DNA of 64,000 bases from an uncultured Lachnospiraceae bacterium (GTDB lineage: Bacteria > Bacillota > Clostridia > Lachnospirales > Lachnospiraceae): assembly GCA_910588775.1 (NCBI GenBank), contig CAJURH010000011.1:1-64000 (forward strand), given 5' to 3'. The notes below the pieces were generated by a model. It worked only from the letters and a program-made list of their open reading frames with translations. It made no database searches and was not told the origin of the DNA. The translations under genes and the position numbers were made by a program. This document shows positions 50,047 to 57,418 of the stretch, in pieces (the first letter of the stretch is position 1; each line of letters starts with the position of its first letter).

Positions 50047-51519
50047 ATGAAAAAGAAGTTCAGAGAGACGTTTTTCAGTGTGTCATCCAGGTATGGCTCT
50101 TATAGTCTGGGGGCGATTGCGCTGGTGGTGGCCATTGTGATTGTGGCTAACCTGATTGTGGGCCAGCTCCCCGAAAATGTGCGCAGCGTGGATTTAAGCG
50201 ATAATAAGATTTATGAGATTACAGATGTAAGCCGTAAGCTGGTCAAGGATTTAAAACAGCCGGTGGCTATCACAGTTCTGGCCCAAAAAGACCAGGTGGA
50301 TAAGCGGATACGGAATTTTGTAGAAAAATACGCCGGTTTGTCTTCGAAAATAACTCTGGAATGGATTGACCCGGTGCAGCATCCGTCGGCGTTGTCCAAA
50401 TACGACGCTCAGGCGGACAGCCTGGTGGTGTCCTGCGAGGATACGGATAAACAGCGGGTGATTTCCTTTGGGGAGATTATCACTTACGACCAGATGTCTT
50501 ATTACACGACAGGCTCCATGCAGGAGACGGCTTTTGACGGAGAGGGGCAGCTTACGGCGGCGGTGAATTATGTGATCAGCAGTCAGGGAAGGCAGGTGTA
50601 TTATTCCACAGGCCACGGGGAGGAGACGTTTTCCTCTTCAGTGCAGGGGCTGCTGGAGAAGGCCAATTATACGCTGGAAGAATGCAATCTGTTGATGAAT
50701 CCTGACATTCCGGAAGAATGTGAGCTTTTCATTATGAACGGTCCATCTACAGATGTGACGGCAGATGAGCAAAAGGGGATTTTGGATTATTTGCAGCGTG
50801 GCGGCAAAGTGATGATACTTCTGGGTGATGGCGAGAAGAGCACGCCGAACCTGGATGCGATTTTCAAGGAATATGGTTTGGAGAGAGAGCAGGGCTATGT
50901 GGCGGATATACAGCGCAGCTACCAGCAGAATCCATATTATATTTTTCCAGAGTTGTCACTGGGCGAAGAATATGCCAAGGGTATGTCCAGTGAAATGGTG
51001 CTGCTGATTAACGCCCAGGGATTTACGCAGACCGATCCCGCGCGGGAGGCCATAACGCTGAATTCCTTTATGAACACGTCCTCAGACGGGTATGTGGTTA
51101 CCGATAAGGATGAAAAGCAGGGAACCTATGTGCTTGGCGCGGTGGCCACAGAGACCATATCGGTCAACGGCGTTTCTGGGAACCAGGCAAAGGGCGCTGG
51201 CGATGATGGGAAAAGTTCAGACGCTTCCGGTGAGGAGGATGGTCTGGAAAGCCGTCTGACGGTGTTGGGCGCTGGATCCATGATTGACGCGAATGTGACG
51301 GACACTTTCTCCACGCTGGAGAACCTGACCTTGTTTATGAATGCGGTGGGAGCCAACTTCGGAGAGGATGCCAGTATATCCATCGAGCCGAAGAGCCTGG
51401 AGGTCACTTATAATACGGTTCAGTATCCAGGGCTATTCAGTCTTCTGGTCATTTTCGGCATTCCTGTGATTGTGCTTGGATTTGGTTTCGTAACCTGGTT
51501 GCGGCGCAGAAAGGCATAG
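50047..51519 (+). CDS. GldG-family ABC-associated extracytoplasmic protein
   Basis: 490 residues (PF09822-type). N-terminal transmembrane helix (LGAIALVVAIVIVANLIVGQ), a large extracellular region with VDLSDNKIYEITDVSRKLVK and VYYSTGHGEETFSS, a Ser/Gly/Asp-rich linker around 380-400, and a C-terminal helix (LLVIFGIPVIVLGFGFVTWL) ending in RRRKA. In Bacteroidetes GldG joins GldA-GldF in gliding; in Clostridia the system is of unknown function. RBS AGGAGGG. Confidence 0.9.
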   Translation: MKKKFRETFFSVSSRYGSYSLGAIALVVAIVIVANLIVGQLPENVRSVDLSDNKIYEITDVSRKLVKDLKQPVAITVLAQKDQVDKRIRNFVEKYAGLSSKITLEWIDPVQHPSALSKYDAQADSLVVSCEDTDKQRVISFGEIITYDQMSYYTTGSMQETAFDGEGQLTAAVNYVISSQGRQVYYSTGHGEETFSSSVQGLLEKANYTLEECNLLMNPDIPEECELFIMNGPSTDVTADEQKGILDYLQRGGKVMILLGDGEKSTPNLDAIFKEYGLEREQGYVADIQRSYQQNPYYIFPELSLGEEYAKGMSSEMVLLINAQGFTQTDPAREAITLNSFMNTSSDGYVVTDKDEKQGTYVLGAVATETISVNGVSGNQAKGAGDDGKSSDASGEEDGLESRLTVLGAGSMIDANVTDTFSTLENLTLFMNAVGANFGEDASISIEPKSLEVTYNTVQYPGLFSLLVIFGIPVIVLGFGFVTWLRRRKA

Positions 51520-51529
51520 GTGGCGGAGT

Positions 51530-52087
51530 ATGAAGAAAAAACAGATGGTAATTTTGGTGGCAGTGCTGGCGGCGTTGGCAGTTGTGTATGGGGCGCTGTC
51601 CTTTGTAAATAAAAAAGCGGAGGAAGAAGAAAAGGCGCAGGAGGAAAGCCGGGTCGTTCAGGTAACGGATCTGGAGGAAATCGTTTCTTTTTCCTATGAA
51701 GCGCCGGAGCAAGAGGCTTTGCATTTTGAGAAAAAGAAAGACGACTGGGTATGTGTGGATGATGAGAAAATAGAATTGGAACAGACCTACCCCAATGAGA
51801 TTGTAAATGCTTTTTCCAGTCTGACAGCCTCTCGTAAAATGGAAGAGCTTGATGCGCTGGAAGATTATGGTTTGGCAAAACCTGCGTATACGGTGACCTT
51901 GCAGCCCAAAGACGGGAAAGAGGTCACGGTCTGCATTGGAGATGCTGTGGGGGAGGAATACTATCTGCAAGTGAAGGGCGAGGACGCGGTGTATACAGTG
52001 ACTTCTTCCGTGACTGGGGTATTAGGTCACAGTCTGGAGGATATGGAGAAAGTGGAAGATGAAGAGGACGCGGAAGCGGATTCTTAA
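51530..52087 (+). CDS. DUF4340 domain-containing protein
   Basis: 185 residues: one N-terminal transmembrane helix (MVILVAVLAALAVVYGALSF), a Lys/Glu-rich stalk, then a DUF4340-like domain (LEEIVSFSYEAPEQEALHFE, DYGLAKPAYTVTLQPKDGKE, VCIGDAVGEEYYLQVKGEDA) and an acidic tail. Commonly found downstream of GldG-like genes. Last gene of the unit; followed by a terminator. Confidence 0.88.
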   Translation: MKKKQMVILVAVLAALAVVYGALSFVNKKAEEEEKAQEESRVVQVTDLEEIVSFSYEAPEQEALHFEKKKDDWVCVDDEKIELEQTYPNEIVNAFSSLTASRKMEELDALEDYGLAKPAYTVTLQPKDGKEVTVCIGDAVGEEYYLQVKGEDAVYTVTSSVTGVLGHSLEDMEKVEDEEDAEADS

Positions 52088-52100
52088 ACGGGATTTTAGG

Positions 52101-52139
52101 AAAAATTGTCGTATGGGGGAACCTATACGGCAATTTTTT
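52101..52139 (+). terminator. terminator of the Gld-like operon
   Basis: AAAAATTGTCGTAT / ATACGGCAATTTTT, 14-bp stem with one G-T pair, 10-nt loop, ending in a T-run. Confidence 0.85.
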
Positions 52140-52167
52140 ATCTTGTAGGAAATTCTGTTCCAAAGGC

Positions 52168-52204
52168 AATCCGCCGCAGGCGGAGGAGCCTGTCCGGCAG
52201 GATT
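52168..52204. repeat. GC-rich palindromic hairpin, REP-like
   Basis: AATCCGCCGCAGGC / GCCTGTCCGGCAGGATT, an imperfect stem with a GGAGGA loop in otherwise AT-rich sequence. No second copy was found in the window. Confidence 0.5.
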
Positions 52205-52258
52205 CTTTCTTGTTCTATTAGAAAACTTCTTTGAATTTTAAATTCCTGATTTTGGGGG

Positions 52259-52287
52259 TTGAAAAGGAACGTGGGTTCTGATAATAT
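52259..52287 (+). promoter_or_regulatory. LexA (SOS) box inside the Y-polymerase promoter
   Basis: TTGAAA (52259-52264), 17-bp spacer, TAATAT (52282-52287). The spacer contains GAACGTGGGTTC (52267-52278), matching the Gram-positive SOS core GAAC-N4-GTTC. Confidence 0.82.
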
Positions 52288-52315
52288 GTTCTGGTAAGGG
52301 GGGGGTGCATAACTG

Positions 52316-53842
52316 TTGCAGGAAAGTCATTCGTATGTTGCCATTGATCTAAAATCTTTCTATGCTTCTGTGGAGTGCATAGAGCGGGGGTTGGACCCAC
52401 TTACCACGAACCTTGTGGTTGCCGACGCCAGCCGCACGGAGAAGACCATCTGTCTGGCTGTGTCACCGTCCATGAAGGCTTACGGCATTCCGGGCCGGCC
52501 TCGGTTATTTGAAGTTGTACAGCGGATGAAAGAGGTGAACGCAAGACGGAGGGAAAGGGCGCCGCATCGTACGTTTACCGGTTCTTCTTGCCATGCGGTT
52601 GAGCTGGAATCTTCGCCGGATCTTTCCGCTTCGTATATTACGGCACCGCCACGCATGGCCCTGTATATGGACTATAGCACGAGGATTTACAATATTTACT
52701 TGAAGTACATTGCCCCAGAAGATATGCATGTCTATTCTATTGACGAGGTGTTTATGGATGTCACGGGATATCTGGAGCTGTATGGACTTACGGTCCGTGA
52801 ACTGGCGGTGAAGATTTTGCAGGAGGTAGCGCAGGTCACTGGAATCACAGCGACGGCGGGGATTGGGACGAATCTTTATCTGAGCAAGGTGGCCATGGAT
52901 ATTGTGGCGAAGCATATTGCGCCAGATGAAGACGGGGCGCGGATTGCCCATCTAAATGAGATGGAGTACCGCAGACTTTTGTGGGATCATCGTCCGCTTA
53001 CGGATTTCTGGCGTGTGGGCAGGGGGTATGCCAGGAAGCTGGAGGAAAATGGGATAATGACCATGGGTGACGTGGCCAGGTGCTCCATTGGAAAGCCAGA
53101 CGATTATTACAACGAAGGGTTGCTGTACAAATTGTTCGGCGTAAATGCGGAGCTGCTGATTGATCATGCGTGGGGATGGGAACCGTGCACGATTGCAGAT
53201 GTGAAGGCGTATAAGCCGGAGTCCAACAGTATGGGGTCCGGCCAGGTTCTTCCGTGTCCCTATGAATTTGAGAAAGCGAAGCTGATTGTCCGGGAGATGG
53301 CGGATCTTCTGGCGCTGGATTTGTTGGAGAAAGGGCTGGTGACAAGTCAGATTGTGCTAACCATCAGTTATGACACGGAAAATCTGTCCAACCCGGAAAT
53401 TCGGAAACGCTATAAAGGTCTCGTCACCACAGACCGTTATGGGCGCAAGATTCCCAAACATGCCCATGGCACGGTGAATTTGAAACGTCCCACTTCTTCG
53501 TCCAGATGGATCATAGATGCGGCCGTGGAGCTATATGAGAGTATTGTGAATAAAAATTTGTTGATTCGCAGGGTCGTCATCACGGCGAATCATGTGGTGG
53601 AAGAAGGGAAGGCGCAAGGAGAGAACTCTTTTGAACAGCTTAGCCTATTTACGGATTATGGAGCGCGGCAGGGACAAAAGGCGGCGGAGAAAGCGGCTTT
53701 GGAGCGGGAGAGAAAGCTGCAGGAAGCGATGTTGGGCATTAAGAGGAAATTTGGAAAAAACGCCATTGTGAAAGGAATGAATCTGGAGGAGGGCGCCATG
53801 GCCATGGAGCGCAATGGGCGAATCGGAGGCCATAAAGCGTAA
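52316..53842 (+). CDS. Y-family DNA polymerase (UvrX/UmuC-like)
   Basis: 508-residue translesion polymerase. Metal-binding AIDLKSFYASVECIERGLDP at the N-terminus and YSIDEVFMDVTGYL (about 140), then the HhH region TATAGIGTNLYLSKVAMD and FWRVGRGYARKLEENGIMTM. The C-terminal little-finger region is longer than DinB (about 400 aa), as in YqjW/UvrX. TTG start at 52316 after a GGGGGGTG element. LexA box in its promoter; a YolD-like gene follows, as in Bacillus yqjW-yqjX. Confidence 0.92.
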   Translation: MQESHSYVAIDLKSFYASVECIERGLDPLTTNLVVADASRTEKTICLAVSPSMKAYGIPGRPRLFEVVQRMKEVNARRRERAPHRTFTGSSCHAVELESSPDLSASYITAPPRMALYMDYSTRIYNIYLKYIAPEDMHVYSIDEVFMDVTGYLELYGLTVRELAVKILQEVAQVTGITATAGIGTNLYLSKVAMDIVAKHIAPDEDGARIAHLNEMEYRRLLWDHRPLTDFWRVGRGYARKLEENGIMTMGDVARCSIGKPDDYYNEGLLYKLFGVNAELLIDHAWGWEPCTIADVKAYKPESNSMGSGQVLPCPYEFEKAKLIVREMADLLALDLLEKGLVTSQIVLTISYDTENLSNPEIRKRYKGLVTTDRYGRKIPKHAHGTVNLKRPTSSSRWIIDAAVELYESIVNKNLLIRRVVITANHVVEEGKAQGENSFEQLSLFTDYGARQGQKAAEKAALERERKLQEAMLGIKRKFGKNAIVKGMNLEEGAMAMERNGRIGGHKA

Positions 53843-53869
53843 TGGGATTTGAGCTTTAAAACGTCTGAA

Positions 53870-53946
53870 TTTCCTTTGCAATGAAAAGCGAAATAGACAA
53901 AACCGAACGCAAGCGCCGATTATAAAATGGGTGTGATGCAATCGCC
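53870..53946. repeat. short intergenic repeat-like element, copy 4
   Basis: TTTCCTTTGCAATGAAAAGCG at the left (53870 on) and GATGCAATCGCC at the right (to 53946). The right end matches copy 3 (TTGCAATCGCC); the left matches the ...TTGCARTGAAAAG ends of copies 1, 2 and 5. Confidence 0.4.
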
Positions 53947-53984
53947 AAATGAGGCGTGAGGATGAGAAGAAAGGCAGGGAGACA

Positions 53985-54413
53985 ATGAACGAGAATTTCT
54001 ATAATAGTCACAATTATGAAGATATTCTTTATTTGCCCCATCATGTTTCTCCTTCCCGGCCGCGTATGCCAAAGATTGACCGGGCGGCGCAGTTTGCGCC
54101 TTTCTCGGCTTTGTCCGGTTTTTCGGATGCCATTGGGGAAACCGGGCGGCTGACCGATGAAAGGGTGGAGCTGGGGGAGGAGGCCAAAAGCGAATTGAAT
54201 GAAGAATTGCGGATGATTCAGGAGCGAATTGCCATTCACCCGGAAGTGGCGGTCACTTATTTTCAGCCGGACAAAAGAAAAAGCGGTGGCGCTTATATTA
54301 CGGCCACCGGACGTGTGAAAAAGATCGATATATACAGACGGACTGTGGCGCTGCAGGACGGCACGCAAATACCCATGGAAGAGATTGTCAGATTGAAAAG
54401 CGATGTAGTCTGA
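53985..54413 (+). CDS. YolD-like protein
   Basis: 142 residues of the YolD family, small proteins linked to UvrX/UmuC-type polymerases. Core motif: RPRMPKIDRAAQFAPFSALS then GFSDAIGETGRLTDER; the C-terminus (ITATGRVKKIDIYRRTVAL) is the beta-rich part. ATG 53985 has AAAGGCAGGGAG; a longer ORF start has no RBS. Separated from the polymerase gene by 142 bp holding a repeat-like element; no other promoter is evident. Confidence 0.88.
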   Translation: MNENFYNSHNYEDILYLPHHVSPSRPRMPKIDRAAQFAPFSALSGFSDAIGETGRLTDERVELGEEAKSELNEELRMIQERIAIHPEVAVTYFQPDKRKSGGAYITATGRVKKIDIYRRTVALQDGTQIPMEEIVRLKSDVV

Positions 54414-54428
54414 TTTTTGCAGGTTTTG

Positions 54429-55178
54429 CTATACCCGCTTCAAGCGGAACCAGTAAGGGTAGAAATCCTGGAACCCTAAGTTGCCGTAAAGGTTTTTGGC
54501 GGATATATTGTTGGGGATGACCTGCAGATAGGCATGCCGGGCGCCCTGGCGGATTCCTTCGTTTAAGATGCGGACGCAGATGGAGCGTGCCAGATGCTGT
54601 CGGCGGTAAAAGGGATCTACGTGAATGGCATACAGTCCAATGTGGTCCCGGTCTAGGATGCCCAGTCCGATCGCCACGATGCGGTCGTCCTGGATGATAG
54701 ACGCGGCAATGGTGTCTTTGGGGATGGCCGCGTACATAGTGGGGACGATTTTGCGGTGGATGCGGCTGGTAGTTCCTTTCAGGGAAAAAAGAGCGTCCAG
54801 CCATTCCCAACTGATGTCTTTTTCCAGCTCCACGTGGGCGTCCGGCGCCATGGAAAATCCGGTCAGGTCCAGCGTCTTTACCTCCGTGGGGTGGGCGATC
54901 TGGTATCCCTGGCTGGCCAAAAGGCTGTCGAACTGAGGGTTTAGAAGAGGCGTGATTTTGAAAATGCAGGGGGTGCCCCAACGGCTGTAGATGTTCTCGC
55001 AATAAGAGATTTTCTCCTCCCAGGGGATGGTGGAAGCGCCAATCTGTTCTACGGAGTTGGTGCGGTGTGTATAGAAATAAGAGAAGCGCAGCAGCCAGCC
55101 GTCGTAAATCTGGAGCTGGTGAGAAGGCCAGGCGTTTAAGGACAGGTCTTCAATGGTTTTGATATAAGACTGCATCAT
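54429..55178 (-). CDS. GNAT family N-acetyltransferase (two-domain)
   Basis: 249 residues. The C-terminal half is a GNAT fold: RIVAIGLGILDRDHIGLYAI, HVDPFYRRQHLARSICVRIL (acetyl-CoA loop variant R-R-Q-H-L-A) and NNISAKNLYGNLGFQDFYPY. The N-terminal half (WPSHQLQIYDGWLLRFSYFY, TNSVEQIG) matches a common N-terminal GNAT-like subdomain. Substrate unknown. RBS GGAGGT. Monocistronic, convergent with YolD gene. Confidence 0.88.
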   Translation of the reverse strand: MMQSYIKTIEDLSLNAWPSHQLQIYDGWLLRFSYFYTHRTNSVEQIGASTIPWEEKISYCENIYSRWGTPCIFKITPLLNPQFDSLLASQGYQIAHPTEVKTLDLTGFSMAPDAHVELEKDISWEWLDALFSLKGTTSRIHRKIVPTMYAAIPKDTIAASIIQDDRIVAIGLGILDRDHIGLYAIHVDPFYRRQHLARSICVRILNEGIRQGARHAYLQVIPNNISAKNLYGNLGFQDFYPYWFRLKRV

Positions 55179-55254
55179 GGGGGTAACCTCCGGGAATCAA
55201 GTTTCTTATGATTATACATACAAACAGTTGGGAATTCAAGAAAGAGTTTAAGTG

Positions 55255-55387
55255 ACTGCGAAACGCTTGCAGAAAGGCGTTTGTTTGTTTAAAATAGATA
55301 AAACGGAGTTCAAAACCGCCTTCAATTCGCTCCTTATGAAAAGAACGATACAGGTCTATATTTTGAGGATGCCGTTGCAGTGAAAAG
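55255..55387. repeat. short intergenic repeat-like element, copy 5
   Basis: ACTGCGAAACGC (55255 on) opposite GCCGTTGCAGTGAAAAG (55371-55387): ACTGC(G/A)A terminal inverted repeats about 130 bp apart. The interior contains a further GGCGTTTGTTTGTTTAAAA. It fills the gap before the MATE gene. Confidence 0.5.
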
Positions 55388-55417
55388 ATACGAGTATTTG
55401 GAAATTAGAGTGGATGA

Positions 55418-56776
55418 ATGGGTATGAACAGAGATTTGACAACGGGAAATGTGGCGAAAACAATGATTTTGTTTGCGGCGCCTATGATTGCAGGGAACCT
55501 TTTACAGCAGTTTTACAACATTGCGGATACGCTGATTGTGGGGAAATTTTTGGGAGCGGAGGCCATGGCGGCCGTGGGGACGGCTTATACGCTTATGACC
55601 TTTCTCACGTCTGTTTTGATTGGCCTGTGCATGGGAAGCGGATCGGTTTTTTCTTTCTATTATGGAAAGAAAGATTTTGTGAAAATGAAAGGATGCGTGC
55701 GTGCGGCCTTTTATCTGGTGGGCTGTGTGACTGTGTTGGTGGAGGGGCTGGCGTTTCTTTTTGTGGGACCGATTCTGACGCTGCTGCGGATACCAGGGGA
55801 AATCATGGGGCGGATGCGCCTGTATGTGTTGATTATTTTCACAGGCATTTTCTTTGTTTTTTTGTATAATTATTTTTCCTATTTGCTTCGGGCATTGGGC
55901 AATTCGGTGGTTCCTTTGTATTTTCTGGGTGGCACGTCTATCCTCAACGTGGCGCTGGATTTATTATTCGTGGTGGGTTTTCATTGGGGAATTGGCGGTG
56001 CGGCGGTGGCTACGGTCTTTTCCCAGGCGGCGTCAGGAGTGGGAATCGGGATTTACACCTGGAGGAAAGAGCCTTTGTTCAAAGAGGTCTGGCGGCAAAA
56101 GGCTGAGTCCAAAGAGCGACGCAGGGAAGCGGTCCGGGAGATTGCAAGGTTTTCTTTTGCCGCGTCCATCCAACAGTCGGTGATGAATTTTGGAATTTTG
56201 ATGGTGCAGGGGCTGGTGAATAGTTTCGGCGTGGCGGTGATGGCAGCGTTTACGGCGGCGGTGAAGATTGATTCCTTTGCCTATATGCCCGCCCAGGAGT
56301 TTGGAAACGCATTTTCTTTGTACATATCTCAGAATTATGGCGCGGCCAAACACCGCCGGGTGCGCCAGGGAGCCGCCCGCGCTATGGCCATTTCCACAGT
56401 TTTTTGTCTGGCGGTCTCGGCGCTGGTATTCGGATTTGCCAAATATCTGATGCTTTTGTTTGTGGACCCTTCTGAGACGGAGATTATCCAGATCGGAGTG
56501 GGGTACCTGCGGGTGGAAGGAGCATTTTACTGCGGAATCGGAATTTTGTTCCTACTGTATGGTTTTTACCGGGGAATCAACAGGCCGGAGATGTCCCTGG
56601 CGCTGACGGTGATATCCCTGGGAATCCGGGTGTTTTTGGCCTATGCGCTGGCGCCCGTGCCCGGCATTGGCGTGTGGGGGATTTGGTGGGCCATACCTGT
56701 GGGGTGGTTTCTGGCCGACGTGACGGGAATCGTCTATCTGGTTCGTTTGGAGAAGAGAAATGCCCCTGGCGCTTGA
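55418..56776 (+). CDS. MATE family efflux transporter
   Basis: 452 residues, 12 helices in two six-helix halves. N-terminal LTTGNVAKTMILFAAPMIAG then LLQQFYNIADTLIVGKFLGA is typical of the DinF/NorM-like branch common in Clostridia. Couples drug or metabolite export to a Na+ or H+ gradient; substrate unknown. The RBS is weak (GAGTGGA). Its stop overlaps the promoter of the next gene. Confidence 0.92.
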   Translation: MGMNRDLTTGNVAKTMILFAAPMIAGNLLQQFYNIADTLIVGKFLGAEAMAAVGTAYTLMTFLTSVLIGLCMGSGSVFSFYYGKKDFVKMKGCVRAAFYLVGCVTVLVEGLAFLFVGPILTLLRIPGEIMGRMRLYVLIIFTGIFFVFLYNYFSYLLRALGNSVVPLYFLGGTSILNVALDLLFVVGFHWGIGGAAVATVFSQAASGVGIGIYTWRKEPLFKEVWRQKAESKERRREAVREIARFSFAASIQQSVMNFGILMVQGLVNSFGVAVMAAFTAAVKIDSFAYMPAQEFGNAFSLYISQNYGAAKHRRVRQGAARAMAISTVFCLAVSALVFGFAKYLMLLFVDPSETEIIQIGVGYLRVEGAFYCGIGILFLLYGFYRGINRPEMSLALTVISLGIRVFLAYALAPVPGIGVWGIWWAIPVGWFLADVTGIVYLVRLEKRNAPGA

Positions 56777-56801
56777 AAAGTGGGAAAATATTGTATATAA
56801 T
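56773..56801 (+). promoter_or_regulatory. sigma-A promoter of GNAT-RND unit
   Basis: TTGAAA (56773-56778), 17-bp spacer, TATAAT (56796-56801); overlaps the MATE stop codon. Confidence 0.8.
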
Positions 56802-56851
56802 GAAGAAATTATTTCGCTGTATTTTATATCAAGAAAAGGGGGCGCCTGAAT

Positions 56852-57418
56852 ATGCGGTTGGAAGACCTGGGCAATATGGAAAACAAAGATCTGTTTCTTA
56901 CATTATACGAGACGGCTTTTCCCAGCCAGGAGCGAAAGCCTTTTGGGTTTATGGAAATGCTGGCTGCGCAGGGGAAGATGGAAATGCTGGCGATTATGGA
57001 TGAAGAGCGATTTGTGGGGCTGGCCATTGTTCTTTTGGCTGGAGAAGCTGTGATACTGGATTATTTCGCCATCGATCCATCTATGAGAAACTGTGGATAT
57101 GGGGGAAAAGCGCTGGGCATGCTGGTAAATCGCTATCGCGATCAGCGTATGATTCTGGAAATCGAGGTGGAGGACCCTCAGGCGGAAAATGCGCTGGAAC
57201 GTGTGAAGAGAAAAGCGTTTTATATGAGAAACGGCATAAAAGAGACAGGGGTTTACGCCCATGTTTACCACACCGACTTTGAACTGTTATCAGCCGATGG
57301 GAATCTGACTTATGAAGAATATGTGCAGGCTATGAAAGCGTCCATGGGCGCCGCGTGGGTGGAGAAGCTCTCGCCCCGGCGGATTTTCATGGATTCCGCA
57401 AAGAGGAGAGAAGAATGA
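56852..57418 (+). CDS. GNAT family N-acetyltransferase
   Basis: 188 residues. GNAT core: FVGLAIVLLAGEAVILDYFA, then IDPSMRNCGYGGKALGMLVN (acetyl-CoA loop variant N-C-G-Y-G-G-K), and IEVEDPQAENALERVKRKAF. The last about 30 residues (EYVQAMKASMGAAW onward) are an extra helical tail. RBS AAAAGGGGGCG. Stop overlaps the RND gene start (ATGA), so both are co-expressed. Substrate unknown. Confidence 0.88.
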   Translation: MRLEDLGNMENKDLFLTLYETAFPSQERKPFGFMEMLAAQGKMEMLAIMDEERFVGLAIVLLAGEAVILDYFAIDPSMRNCGYGGKALGMLVNRYRDQRMILEIEVEDPQAENALERVKRKAFYMRNGIKETGVYAHVYHTDFELLSADGNLTYEEYVQAMKASMGAAWVEKLSPRRIFMDSAKRREE

